From: Actinomycetes bacterium
GTDB lineage: Bacteria; Actinomycetota; Acidimicrobiia; Acidimicrobiales; Acidimicrobiaceae
Direction of reading: 5' to 3'
Assembly: GCA_021803345.1 (NCBI GenBank)
Contig: JAJZLS010000079.1
Span: forward strand, 1 to 62,050
Length of the DNA stretch: 62,050 nt
Below are positions 8,194 to 17,064 of this stretch, in pieces. The notes beneath the pieces were generated by a model. It was not told where the DNA came from and did no database searches. It saw only the letters and a program-made list of their open reading frames with translations. Position 1 is the first letter of the stretch. The number at the start of each line of letters is the position of its first letter. Both the position numbers and the translations under genes were made by a program.

Positions 8194-9009
8194 ATGGATT
8201 CACGTGCTATTGGGATTTTTGACAGCGGTTTCGGTGGCCTTACCATTGTGCGTGCGCTCGTTGACCTGGTGCCCAACGAGTCTTTGGTGTATCTCGGAGA
8301 TTCTGCAAGGTACCCTTACGGATCCCGCCCATCATCTGAAGTTATAAGTTTTTCTCATCAGATTGCGCAGTACCTAGTCAGTGCCTATGACATCAAGATG
8401 ATGATAGTAGCGTGTAATACAGCGTCCGCAGTTGCCCTTGACTCGCTGACACAAAGATTTCGGGTTCCGGTGGTCGGAGTAATAGGACCTGGAGCCCGCT
8501 CTGCGATAAGAGCTTCGCAATCAGGTAGGCTTGGTGTGATTGGAACGGTTGGTACGATTGCATCAGGCGCATATCAAAATGCCATTGGCAGCATCGATCC
8601 ATCGATAGAACTTACCTGTGCAGCCTGTCCAGGTTTTGTGGAGTTTGTCGAGGCTGGCGAGACAGATTCAGAGCAGGTGATGGTATTGGCGGCAAGGTTG
8701 TTGCATCCGGTATCGTCTGCCAAGGTGGATACTCTCTTGCTGGGGTGCACGCACTATCCTTTTCTTGCCCGCACCATTCAAAATGTGGTTGGCAGAGACG
8801 TGGTTCTGGTCTCGTCTGCGGAAGAAACTGCCTTTGAAGTGAAGGAAATACTTGAAAAAACCTCGCTATCGGCGCCAATTGAAGCTAAAGGTGAATATTT
8901 ATTTTTAACTACTGGTGATCCCGAACGATTTCAGGAATTGGGTCATAGGTTGCTAGGGCCAGAGTTAAATGGAGCAAAAAAAGTTGATTTGACAGGAGAT
9001 AAAAGATGA
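8194..9009 (+). CDS. murI: glutamate racemase MurI
   Basis: About 271 residues from ATG 8194. It makes D-glutamate for peptidoglycan. Asp10 and Ser11 (IFDSGFGGL), the two catalytic cysteines Cys74 (VACNTASA) and Cys185 (GCTHYPF), and His187 are all present at the family positions. An upstream in-frame GTG (8176) would add six residues, but ATG 8194 matches the family N-terminus MDSRAIGIFDSG. The stop codon overlaps the start of rph by four bases (ATGA), so the two are co-translated. The gene order murI-rph-rdgB downstream of cysM is as in mycobacteria. Confidence 0.95.
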   Translation: MDSRAIGIFDSGFGGLTIVRALVDLVPNESLVYLGDSARYPYGSRPSSEVISFSHQIAQYLVSAYDIKMMIVACNTASAVALDSLTQRFRVPVVGVIGPGARSAIRASQSGRLGVIGTVGTIASGAYQNAIGSIDPSIELTCAACPGFVEFVEAGETDSEQVMVLAARLLHPVSSAKVDTLLLGCTHYPFLARTIQNVVGRDVVLVSSAEETAFEVKEILEKTSLSAPIEAKGEYLFLTTGDPERFQELGHRLLGPELNGAKKVDLTGDKR

Positions 9010-9755
9010 GACGAGATGGGCGACAGGTAGATGAGATCAGAGAGTGCACATTTGAGCGGGACTATACCGAAATGGCATTGGGTTCTGTCCTGGTGGCAAT
9101 GGGCAGGACGAAAGTTCTTTGTACCGTTTCTTTAGATGAAAAGGTCCCACCGTGGCTAAGAGGCACGGGTAAGGGATGGGTGACAGCCGAATATTCATTG
9201 CTGCCGGGCTCCTCGCCTGAAAGAGTCAGTCGTGAAGCGGTCAAAGGTAAACAAAGCGGAAGAACCCAGGAAATACAGAGGCTTATCGGGAGATCCATCC
9301 GCGCTATCGTCGATCTAAACGCTCTTGGGGAGAAGCAACTGATTATAGATTGTGACGTTATTCAAGCCGATGGCGGAACCAGGACCGCATCGGTATGTGG
9401 AGCTTATGTAGCTCTGGCAGATGCAGTCAGCAGGATGGAGCAGGCTCACCGGGTAGGCCCTAACGTTTTACTTTCGTCGTGTGCTGCAGTCTCTGTGGGA
9501 ATCGTGGAAGGATCAGCCTATCTGGACCTTGATTATTCCGAAGACGTCAGAGCTGAAGTGGATATGAATGTGGTCATGACTTCAGAAGGCCACTTTATTG
9601 AAGTTCAAGGTACCGCAGAGAATGCACCGTATACCAAAGGACAGCTGGATGACATGCTGTCGCTTGCAGAGCACGGCATCGCGGATATATTGCAGATTCA
9701 GTCAAAAGTTCTATTGGAAATAGCAAGTCCCAAGCCAGAACTTTTTCGCCTCTAG
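9006..9755 (+). CDS. rph: ribonuclease PH
   Basis: 249 residues, typical length. This phosphorolytic 3'-5' exoribonuclease trims tRNA 3' ends. Family signatures visible: MRRDGRQVDEIRE at the start, GKGWVTAEYSLLPGSS, the Arg-rich GRTQEIQRLIGRSIRA, then DCDVIQADGGTRTASV, which contains the phosphate-binding and catalytic residues, and MNVVMTSEGHFIEVQGTAE. tRNA 3' processing matters here because the tRNA-Leu gene in this window does not encode CCA. It overlaps murI by four bases and lies 9 bases before rdgB. Confidence 0.97.
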   Translation: MRRDGRQVDEIRECTFERDYTEMALGSVLVAMGRTKVLCTVSLDEKVPPWLRGTGKGWVTAEYSLLPGSSPERVSREAVKGKQSGRTQEIQRLIGRSIRAIVDLNALGEKQLIIDCDVIQADGGTRTASVCGAYVALADAVSRMEQAHRVGPNVLLSSCAAVSVGIVEGSAYLDLDYSEDVRAEVDMNVVMTSEGHFIEVQGTAENAPYTKGQLDDMLSLAEHGIADILQIQSKVLLEIASPKPELFRL

Positions 9756-9764
9756 GTTGAGTGA

Positions 9765-10352
9765 ATGAGGACAATACTGTTGGCTACAACCAACCAGGGC
9801 AAGATTACTGAGATTCGAGAGTTGCTGGCTGGCATTGCTGAGATAATATCACCGGGGAACTTGCCGGAGGTTTTCGAAGATGGAGAATCTCTTGCTGAAA
9901 ATGCCTATAAGAAGGCTAGAAGCGCTGCAGATTTTTCGAATATGGACGCGGTCGCTGATGATTCAGGATTATTTGTTGATGGAATCGATGGAAGGCCTGG
10001 GGTCCTTTCGGCCAGATATGCCGGCGAGAATGCTGACGATAATTCCAACAGGCAAAAGCTGTTGGCCGAGATGTCGAAAGTTGAAAATAGGAAGGCTTAT
10101 TTCTCGACAGTTATATGCCTATGCTCTCCTTCTCAGGAGTTTGAGGAGGCTCTCTTTTTTGAAGGTTGCTGTTGGGGAACAATTTCTCATAAAGAAATGG
10201 GAGCAAACGGGTTTGGGTATGATTCCATTTTCGTACCTGATGATGGGGATGGCCGCACGTTTGCCCAAATGAGTTCGGCCGAGAAAGCCAAGTACTCTCA
10301 TAGAGCCAGAGCTATAGAACAATTCAAAGACGCTTTGTTGTCCATGAGCTGA
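9765..10352 (+). CDS. rdgB: XTP/dITP pyrophosphatase (HAM1/RdgB family)
   Basis: 195 residues. It removes non-canonical purine nucleotides (dITP, XTP) from the pool. Motifs: LLATTNQGKITEIRELL at the N-terminus, the metal-binding Glu in SLAENAYKKA, ADDSGLFVDGIDGRPGVLSARYAG in the centre, and GFGYDSIFVPDDGDGRTFAQM followed by KYSHRARA at the C-terminus. The gene follows rph by 9 bases and is probably the last gene of the murI-rph-rdgB unit. Confidence 0.95.
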   Translation: MRTILLATTNQGKITEIRELLAGIAEIISPGNLPEVFEDGESLAENAYKKARSAADFSNMDAVADDSGLFVDGIDGRPGVLSARYAGENADDNSNRQKLLAEMSKVENRKAYFSTVICLCSPSQEFEEALFFEGCCWGTISHKEMGANGFGYDSIFVPDDGDGRTFAQMSSAEKAKYSHRARAIEQFKDALLSMS

Positions 10353-10472
10353 TTTTCTGTATTCAAGCGGCAAATTTAAGTCACAGCAACTATTTAGGTT
10401 TTCTATAGCTCCGGCTAAAAGTAACCGACTTAGATGGACAATGAAGTCTCGGCCGTAACAGAGGAGAAGCTG

Positions 10473-11075
10473 ATGAAGAAAAAGAGTGTACTAGTTGGTT
10501 CGATTGCGGTTGCTGCATCCACGACAATTGGCGTTGGCGCCCTGGCGTTAGGCGGTACTTCACTTGCATCAAACAACGTCCCGACTACGCACCTGGCGGC
10601 ATCGAGCACTACCAAGACTCCAAGCCCTGCTAAGCCTCATCACCGGAGATTTAGATTTATGCGCTTTGGACAAGGGGTATATTCTGAGACAGTGGTTCAC
10701 GCCAAAGGTGGAGGCTATAAAACCATAATTACCGTCCACGGTCCACTTAGCGCAATAACGCCTTCTTCTACGTCTGGTTCGATCTCAGTAACTCGGCCTG
10801 ACACTGGAACTGCTGTGATGGCGTCGATAAATTCCAGCACCAAATTCGTCCGAACCAGTGAAGCAGCACTTCAAACGGATGCCACTAAGAAGATTTCGGT
10901 CAATATACGGTTGGTTGAAATTGATGGTGTGGCAAAGGTTGTTATGGTTCCACCACCTCCTGGAACTCGGCCATTGTTGCCTCATCATCCACATGTCAAA
11001 GGCAGCACATCTTCTGGCAACAGTGGATCGGCAAGCTTTTCGGGTTCAGTTGGATCAGCTAAAGCGACAGCCTAA
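10473..11075 (+). CDS. secreted protein of unknown function
   Basis: About 200 residues from ATG 10473, which follows a GAGGAG ribosome binding site; an upstream start at 10434 would add 13 residues but spoils the signal peptide. The N-terminus MKKKSVLVGSIAVAASTTIGVGALALGG is a Sec signal peptide. The mature part begins with a Ser/Thr/Pro-rich linker, then a basic HHRRFRFMRFG patch. A central beta-rich region (VVHAKGGGYKTIITVHGPLSAI, then a STKFVRTSEAAL segment) resembles the layout of small OB-like secreted actinobacterial proteins. The tail is Gly/Ser-rich. I recognise no named family. A clear terminator follows. Confidence 0.7.
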   Translation: MKKKSVLVGSIAVAASTTIGVGALALGGTSLASNNVPTTHLAASSTTKTPSPAKPHHRRFRFMRFGQGVYSETVVHAKGGGYKTIITVHGPLSAITPSSTSGSISVTRPDTGTAVMASINSSTKFVRTSEAALQTDATKKISVNIRLVEIDGVAKVVMVPPPPGTRPLLPHHPHVKGSTSSGNSGSASFSGSVGSAKATA

Positions 11076-11121
11076 ACTTTCTCTGCCTGGTGGGTATCAA
11101 CCTCTCTGATAGAGACAATTC

Positions 11122-11170
11122 GAAGAACGTTCCTTGGGAAGGCCGAGCCTGAGGGGCGTTCTTCTTTTTA
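11122..11170 (+). terminator. rho-independent terminator
   Basis: GAAGAACG (11122-11129) pairs with CGTTCTTC (11157-11164), the loop contains a secondary TTCC/GGAA stem, and the stem is followed by TTTTTA. It lies 47 bases after the secreted-protein gene. Confidence 0.8.
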
Positions 11171-11201
11171 TATCAATCTCACTTCAATTACGAATGTTGT
11201 G

Positions 11202-11283
11202 TGCGGGCGGAGAGACTCGAACTCTCATGCCTTGCGGCGCTAGGACCTAAACCTAGTGCGTATGCCAATTTCGCCACGCCCGC
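11202..11283 (-). tRNA. tRNA-Leu, anticodon TAG
   Basis: On the minus strand the acceptor GCGGGCG (11283-11277) pairs with CGCCCGC ending at 11203, with discriminator A at 11202. The anticodon stem CTAGG/CCTAG encloses loop TTTAGGT, so the anticodon is TAG (codon CUA). The T arm reads GAGAGTTCGAGTCTCTC, and a class II-length variable arm is present. CCA is not encoded. It is 82 nt long. Confidence 0.93.
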
Positions 11284-11421
11284 TTGGTTTCGCATCTAAG
11301 AAACTTGCGAAACATGAACTCAGATGATACTAGTGGCGCATTTGAGATTACGTTGCTGCTTTATTTGGTTTCAGTCCTGGCTGCTGTCACTTTTTTCAGT
11401 GAATCCCTTAACCAGTCCACT

Positions 11422-12630
11422 CTATGGAATTACCGCCGGTTCACTGGCCAGTTTGGTAGAGGCTGTCAAAATGATTGTGGCTGCGGCTATTGCTATTACT
11501 GCAGCGTAGGCGTATGACCAGCTTGGTCCTATTTGATAAAGCAGTCCCATGACGATGTTGCCAACAAAAAGGCCAAGACTCCTTGAAGATGAAAGTGCCC
11601 CAAAACCTCTTCCTGAACCTCCTTGCGAGGCAATTACTGAAATTAATGACGGTTCTAAAGTTTCGATCACGCCAAGTGCGAACCCCAGGACAGCTAACCC
11701 GAGAAGATATGCCGGCAATCCCAGATTTAGGTGGATATCTAAAATAAGTATTATGGCCCCTATTCCAGATACAAAATAGCCCAGCACCCCCAGGTTCCGA
11801 AATCTCGCAGCCAGGGATTTGCCAAGTTTTCTGGCTAGCAGATAGCCGGTTGCGGCCGAAACCGCCTGGAAAACAAGAAATGACACGATGCCTGATATTT
11901 TTGATCCGGTCTTTTGAGCTACGGTCAAAACTGGAAATCCGATGCTATAGAAAGTGAATCCATAGAGGGCGCTGGCGGCATAAATGGCCCGGGCTTCTCT
12001 CGGATGCCGAAACTGGGTCTTACTTTGAGTGCTATCCTGATTTGGTTTTGGACGAGAGATTTTCTTTCCGGTCGATGCCCTGGCTAGCGATAGAGAAGAC
12101 ATCGCTAATGGAATCGCGGTCAGAAGGAACAGATACTTGAACTGAAGATGGTAGCTGAGTGCGACGATGACGAGAAGTGCCGCAGCGGCACCCCCGCCCA
12201 CATCAAGGGCATGCAGAAACCCAAATACCGTGGTTCGGTGTTCTTCCTCGGTTATAGCTTCACTGAGCATTACTCGACGCGATGGGCTTCTGAAGTTGCG
12301 GGCCCACCATCCACCTGTGAGGAGTCCAATTGCCCAGGCTGGATTTGCAATCAATGCGGAAAGGGAAAGAAGCGGGATTAGGCAGTTTCCTATGAGTGCT
12401 GTTTTTTTGTGACCGATGCGGTCTCCAAGGCGGGATCCAAACAGGGAGAAGATTGCCCCGCCACCGTAACTTAGTGCCATTGCCAGGCCATATTGCCACA
12501 CCGGAGCGTGAAGTCGAATTACTAAGAAGAGTGGAAAGGCAGCCAGTACGGACTGATAGCCAACATCAGCAAATCCGGCAGAGAGTGAAATTGACCAAAT
12601 GTCTCTGTTCCGCCATTGGCTTTTGCCCAT
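11422..12630 (-). CDS. MFS transporter, unknown substrate
   Basis: 402 residues and about 12 hydrophobic segments. The N-terminal half carries the MFS loop signature as GSRLGDRIGHKKTALIG between segments 2 and 3, and the region WWARNFRSPSRRVMLSEAI resembles multidrug/sugar-efflux-type MFS proteins. A central cytoplasmic loop (RASTGKKISRPKPNQDSTQSK) divides the two six-helix halves. No substrate can be assigned from sequence. It is a single gene, transcribed towards the tRNA-Leu and convergent with the secreted-protein gene, and divergent from clpP. Confidence 0.82.
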   Translation of the reverse strand: MGKSQWRNRDIWSISLSAGFADVGYQSVLAAFPLFLVIRLHAPVWQYGLAMALSYGGGAIFSLFGSRLGDRIGHKKTALIGNCLIPLLSLSALIANPAWAIGLLTGGWWARNFRSPSRRVMLSEAITEEEHRTTVFGFLHALDVGGGAAAALLVIVALSYHLQFKYLFLLTAIPLAMSSLSLARASTGKKISRPKPNQDSTQSKTQFRHPREARAIYAASALYGFTFYSIGFPVLTVAQKTGSKISGIVSFLVFQAVSAATGYLLARKLGKSLAARFRNLGVLGYFVSGIGAIILILDIHLNLGLPAYLLGLAVLGFALGVIETLEPSLISVIASQGGSGRGFGALSSSRSLGLFVGNIVMGLLYQIGPSWSYAYAAVIAIAAATIILTASTKLASEPAVIP

Positions 12631-12957
12631 TAATTTCCCTGAACAGTCCTTATCAGTAAGCCGATTTGTTTAAAAGTTGTGATTGGAAACCAATAATACC
12701 CTTACAGCTGCAACTTGGCAATTGCTTGACGGTGAGAACATAATCTCGAATGATTTGATAAGACCTTATGACAGGAATTAAAGAATTGATCTGTCATATG
12801 ATTCCCACGCTAGGATCCAGCTGGCTGGCACGGCGCACTTTGGTGGTCGGGTTGAGTTTTAAAGTCAGCAGTTATGGCAGCTATTTTTATGTCTTTTTAT
12901 TTTCTTTCACCATAGAGATTGGAATTCAAAGTTTCACCTTCCTGGTAGGGTTATGGT

Positions 12958-13581
12958 ATGTCAAATTTACAGACCCAATTTGGTTCCGATGTAACAATGC
13001 AGATTCAGTCCACTGATAGAAGTGCAGACTTATATCAGCGCCTCCTTAAAGAGAGAATTGTGTTTCTTGGTACCCAGGTAGACCAGAATTCAGCAAATGC
13101 TATCTGCGCTCAACTTTTACTGCTCGAAGCTGAGGATCCGAGTAAAGATATCGCACTGTATATCAACTCGCCAGGGGGGTCCGTAACTGACGGTCTGGCA
13201 ATTTACGATACAATGCAATATGTCAGTTGTGATGTAGCCACTATTTGCCTGGGAATGGCTGCATCAATGGGTCAATTTTTGCTATGTGCGGGAGCTCCAG
13301 GAAAGAGGTATGCGTTGCCTCATTCCAGAATACTGATGCACCAGCCCTCGGCGCAGGCTCAGGGTCAGGCAGCTGATATTGCGATCCAAGCTGAACAAAT
13401 TGGTTACCTGAAAAAGATGCTGGCTGAGAGGATTGCGATGCATACTGGCCAGACGGTTGAAACTATAACAGCCGATTCAGATAGAGACCGTTGGTTTACC
13501 GCTGAAGAAGCCAAAGATTACGGATTTATAGATCAGGTGATAACCAGATCTTCTTCAACAAAGATAGAGACAAAAGGATAG
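12958..13581 (+). CDS. clpP: ATP-dependent Clp protease proteolytic subunit
   Basis: 207 residues. Serine peptidase family S14 with the complete triad: Ser103 (GMAASMGQ), His128 (ILMHQPSAQ) and Asp177 (DRDRWF), at the spacing found in Escherichia coli ClpP. The oxyanion-loop motif [16 protein letters not shown] is also present. A short N-terminal extension ([15 protein letters not shown]) precedes the mature core and may be a processed propeptide. Actinobacteria usually have clpP1-clpP2 tandems. Here it stands alone with no clpX nearby, so it may be an additional paralogue. Confidence 0.94.
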   Translation: MSNLQTQFGSDVTMQIQSTDRSADLYQRLLKERIVFLGTQVDQNSANAICAQLLLLEAEDPSKDIALYINSPGGSVTDGLAIYDTMQYVSCDVATICLGMAASMGQFLLCAGAPGKRYALPHSRILMHQPSAQAQGQAADIAIQAEQIGYLKKMLAERIAMHTGQTVETITADSDRDRWFTAEEAKDYGFIDQVITRSSSTKIETKG

Positions 13582-13678
13582 CTGATGTTCCCAGTCAGTA
13601 GGGGATAATCACCTATGATGGTAACAGAGCGAAAGTCTTAAGCGGAATAACCAAAATAAGAATTCGGAAGGAAAGGCT

Positions 13679-14620
13679 TTGTTGGAACAAGCCGACAGCA
13701 CATCCGGTGGCAAGGTGGCTGAATCTCGTTCAGGATCGATGCCTATAAGGGTAGTGAGTCCAAAAGTAACAATTTTGAAGAGGCTCGCGAACATATGGTC
13801 GTTTAGGGAACTCTTGGTTTCGATGGTGCGCAAAGAGCTGCGGATCAAGTACAAGAATTCGGTACTAGGGTTCGTATGGTCTCTACTTAACCCCGCTCTT
13901 TATTTGGTGATCTACTACATTGTTTTTCAAAAAATCCTGAAAAACGAAATGCCGCTTTACGCTATATTCCTGTTGTCGGGTCTGTTGGTGTGGAACTTCT
14001 TCTCAAACGCGCTTTCTGCTGCCACGACTACAGTTGTAGCCAATTCTGGAATAGTCAAAAAGGTGGCGTTCCCCAGGGAGATTTTGGCACTTTCGAGCGT
14101 AGGTGCAGCATTTGTGTTTTTCCTGCTTCAAGCTACCGTACTGGTGTTGGCACTTTTGATATTTCAGGTCACTCCGGCCTTAACCTATGTCTGGTTGGTG
14201 CCCGTAGCTTTGTTGGCACTGATCCTTTTTGCTGGAGCTTTGGCGGTAGCTCTTTCCGCAATCAATGTTTATCTTCGTGACACGCAACACCTGCTTGAAC
14301 TGGTGTTGCTCGCGTGGTTCTGGGCGACTCCAGTTGTATACCCGTTTCAAGAGCTTGGAGTCAGGCTTGCTCAAAAGCACCTGCTGTGGGCCTATTTTCT
14401 AAATCCGGTAACAGTAGTCGTTTTGACCTTCCAGAGAGCACTTTATGCCAAAGTGTCTCCAGTCGGGCTGAACGGCCAGGTGGTTAATATTCTTCCTACT
14501 TATTCTCCTCTTTGGTTTTTCATGCAGCTGCTGATTGTAATTGTTGTAAGTGCTCTTTTGTTCATAGGTGCCTTGGCGATATTTGGACGCCTTGAAGGCA
14601 ATTTTGCAGAGGAGTTATAA
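13679..14620 (+). CDS. ABC-2 polysaccharide export permease (Wzm-like)
   Basis: About 313 residues. The N-terminal cytoplasmic helix REL-VSMVRKELRIKYKNSVLGFVWSLLNPALYLVIYY is the signature of the ABC-2 permeases that export O-antigen, teichoic acid or galactan. Six membrane segments follow. The start is TTG at 13679 or 13682, after AAGGAAAGG. One base separates its stop from the start of the matching ATPase, so the two form a transporter pair. By analogy with mycobacterial RfbD/RfbE it could export a lipid-linked glycan. The glycosyltransferases on the opposite strand and the dprE genes 9 kb away support a cell-envelope glycan role. Confidence 0.88.
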   Translation: MLEQADSTSGGKVAESRSGSMPIRVVSPKVTILKRLANIWSFRELLVSMVRKELRIKYKNSVLGFVWSLLNPALYLVIYYIVFQKILKNEMPLYAIFLLSGLLVWNFFSNALSAATTTVVANSGIVKKVAFPREILALSSVGAAFVFFLLQATVLVLALLIFQVTPALTYVWLVPVALLALILFAGALAVALSAINVYLRDTQHLLELVLLAWFWATPVVYPFQELGVRLAQKHLLWAYFLNPVTVVVLTFQRALYAKVSPVGLNGQVVNILPTYSPLWFFMQLLIVIVVSALLFIGALAIFGRLEGNFAEEL

Positions 14621-14621
14621 C

Positions 14622-15884
14622 TTGCAGGCGGCAATTGAGATTGACAACGTTTCTAAGCATTTCCGTCTATACCATGAGAAGTACACCTCGCTCAAGGAAC
14701 GGGTCATCCACCTCAATAAGATTCCTTATGAGGAGTTTTGGGCCCTTAAAAATATAAATTTTGACGTGAATGAGGGTGAGACGGTAGGACTGCTCGGTCA
14801 CAATGGATCAGGGAAATCTACGCTGCTCAAATGCATTGCGGCAATTCTTCAGCCGACAAGTGGCGAAATTAGGGTCCGGGGGAGAGTGGCTTCGATGTTG
14901 GAACTCGGTGCCGGTTTCCACCCAGAGCTTTCCGGGAGGGAGAACATCTATCTTAATGCCGCTCTTTTAGGGGTAGCTAAAAAGGATATTGACCTGAGGT
15001 TTGACGACATTGTTGATTTTTCCGAACTGGGTCCATTTATCGACAATCAAGTGCGTTACTACTCGTCTGGAATGTACACCAGATTGGGTTTCGCTGTGGC
15101 GGTAAATGTTGATCCGGACATATTGCTTGTGGATGAAGTATTAGCAGTTGGCGACGAGAATTTTCAGAGGAAGTGTTTCGATAAGGTTGAAGAGTTCCAG
15201 GATGAAGGAAGGACTATAGTTTTTGTCTCCCACTCTCCTGATATTGTCAGGCGAGTGTGCAGCAGGGTGTTTGTCCTTGATCATGGAGCTGTGGTGGGAG
15301 AGGGTACAGCTCCAGAGGCAATCTCAATCCTTCGTGAATTCCAAGCCAAGGGTTCTGGTCTGGCGTCCATGATTGATGCTATGAAATCGAGGGGCCAGCT
15401 GGATGAGGGATCCACGGTTGTTTTAGATTCGTCGCCTTCGGCTCCGGATGAAAGAGTTACTGTTTCAAGGATTTGGGTCGAATTTCCTGCAACTCCCGGT
15501 TCGGGACATCTTGTCCCTGGCGATCCGATGACTGTTAAAGTTCAATACTCTGCCACCAGGGCAATTTCCGGGGTGATTGTGGGCATACAATTATTTGATC
15601 AGAAGTCTGATTTGGTTTTTGGCACTGATTCAGACGTTATGGGTCTTGAGCCCCTTGAAGTTGGAACAGAAGGTGAACTGGAATTTTCATTCCCTTCAGT
15701 TCCCGTGGGAGATGGTTTGTTTTCTGTGTCGGTAGGCTTTACCTCGGCCAGAGATCAGCACATTTACGATTGGCAGAATCAGGATCTCGCTTTTAAGGTT
15801 ATTTCAGATGGTAAGAGTAACGGGTATCTCAAGGTCAACCCCAAATTGATTCAAAATGGGGAGGCCGTCCCTATCAGGCTTTGA
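14622..15884 (+). CDS. ABC polysaccharide export ATPase with Wzt-type C-terminal domain
   Basis: About 420 residues from TTG 14622, which follows AGAGGAG and lies one base after the permease stop. Residues 1-240 are an ABC ATPase: Walker A GHNGSGKST, a signature replaced by YYSSGMYTRLGFAVAV as is usual for Wzt/TagH proteins, and Walker B DILLVDEVLAVGD. Residues from about 280 form a beta-sandwich domain (VSRIWVEFPATPGSG..) like the Wzt C-terminal domain, which in O-antigen systems recognises the modified end of the glycan. That fits a nearby methyltransferase that could cap the chain. The gene overlaps the convergent glycosyltransferase by 11 bases. Confidence 0.9.
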   Translation: MQAAIEIDNVSKHFRLYHEKYTSLKERVIHLNKIPYEEFWALKNINFDVNEGETVGLLGHNGSGKSTLLKCIAAILQPTSGEIRVRGRVASMLELGAGFHPELSGRENIYLNAALLGVAKKDIDLRFDDIVDFSELGPFIDNQVRYYSSGMYTRLGFAVAVNVDPDILLVDEVLAVGDENFQRKCFDKVEEFQDEGRTIVFVSHSPDIVRRVCSRVFVLDHGAVVGEGTAPEAISILREFQAKGSGLASMIDAMKSRGQLDEGSTVVLDSSPSAPDERVTVSRIWVEFPATPGSGHLVPGDPMTVKVQYSATRAISGVIVGIQLFDQKSDLVFGTDSDVMGLEPLEVGTEGELEFSFPSVPVGDGLFSVSVGFTSARDQHIYDWQNQDLAFKVISDGKSNGYLKVNPKLIQNGEAVPIRL

Positions 15885-17064
15885 AAAGGCCGGTTAGAAA
15901 AGTTTCGAGTTTAGAAACTATCACATCCCACCTGTAGTTCTTATGAGCATAGGTGTAACCATTTTCCCCAAGTTGGTAACGGAGCTCTGGATTATTATTG
16001 AGATGATTCAGCTGTGCCTCGAAACTTGGGTAGTCGCTGAATGCAAATCCTCCACCAGAGTCGATGGCATGATCACTGGTTACCTCGCATTGAGCATTGA
16101 CAAGAATTGGTTTCTTTTGCGACCAGGCTTCGAAAAGCACTAGAGAGAACGACTCGAATCCGGAAGGATTAACTAGTGCGGTGCAATTACTGAGAAGGGC
16201 CCATTTGATTTTGTCGCTTACCGTTCCCATCGTGACAATGTCCGGGAAGTCAATCGGCTGTGTGGTAACAGGTCCAGCGAATACCAGTTTCAAATTGCTT
16301 GGATTGCGACGTTTGTACTCGGCAAACAGTTCTGAAAGAAGCGTAGCTCCTTTCAGCTGATCGACCCTACCAAGAGTGAGTAGAAATGGAATGCCTTCGA
16401 GTTCCGGTGCAACTTCGGAGAGGGGGCTGATTCGGTCGCCGTATTCTTCAATGCCAAGACCCAACCTAAGCCGTGGTTTATGAGCTGTCTGGAAAATTGA
16501 ATCCACCAAGCGTTCTTCTGCTTTGGTCTGGAAAATGATGGCCCGGGAGGATTGAAACATCTTGGAAAAGATTGGCAAATATGCAGGCGCCTCATCATGG
16601 GCTGCAGGGATCAAGATCGATTTCTGCGCCACACGGGGTATTCCCCTGACCATTGGATGATATAGATAGGGAAAAAATAGTAATGCATCGGCTTCTGACG
16701 ATCCGATAGCGTCAATTAGACCATTTGAGATAGGTCCCTGAGCGTCAATCCAGGATTCAGCTTCCTCCATAGTTGCAGACAGAGGATATTTAAGTAAGCG
16801 GCCCGAGAGCCTCGAAAACCCCGGATCTCGTCCACGGTCCACCGGAAACCTTCGAACCAGCACCCCGTTGATATGTTCTTCGCCAGGTTGATAATGGTTG
16901 TCCCAAGTATCTGTGTTAATCGCTGTCGTAGTCAGGATTTCAACTTTGATTCCCAGACGTTGCGCTATATTTTCCGCCATCATTCTGGTTCCGAATTCAG
17001 CTCCTCCGATTACTTCCATGCCATATCTCGGCGTGACAAATGCAAGATGGTGAAGGTTTGTCAT
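15874..17064 (-). CDS. GT4-family glycosyltransferase (first of three)
   Basis: 396 residues, GT-B fold. The N-terminal part starts LAFVTPRYGMEVIGGAEFGTR, a donor/acceptor loop seen in GT4 enzymes. The C-terminal half has LLTLGRVDQLKGATLL and the nucleotide-sugar binding segment ALVNPSGFESFSLVLFEAWSQKKPI, with the E-x7-E pair of the family. Substrates cannot be read from sequence. It is the last of four minus-strand genes that touch or overlap each other (20387 to 15874) and would build or decorate a glycan exported by the adjacent Wzm/Wzt pair. Its start (17064) shares one base with the previous gene's stop. Confidence 0.85.
   Translation of the reverse strand: MTNLHHLAFVTPRYGMEVIGGAEFGTRMMAENIAQRLGIKVEILTTTAINTDTWDNHYQPGEEHINGVLVRRFPVDRGRDPGFSRLSGRLLKYPLSATMEEAESWIDAQGPISNGLIDAIGSSEADALLFFPYLYHPMVRGIPRVAQKSILIPAAHDEAPAYLPIFSKMFQSSRAIIFQTKAEERLVDSIFQTAHKPRLRLGLGIEEYGDRISPLSEVAPELEGIPFLLTLGRVDQLKGATLLSELFAEYKRRNPSNLKLVFAGPVTTQPIDFPDIVTMGTVSDKIKWALLSNCTALVNPSGFESFSLVLFEAWSQKKPILVNAQCEVTSDHAIDSGGGFAFSDYPSFEAQLNHLNNNPELRYQLGENGYTYAHKNYRWDVIVSKLETFLTGLFKA

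Noticed and set aside
12768-13016. 82-codon frame upstream of clpP
   Set aside because: It overlaps the clpP start in another frame and lacks a ribosome binding site; the interval is better explained as the clpP leader.
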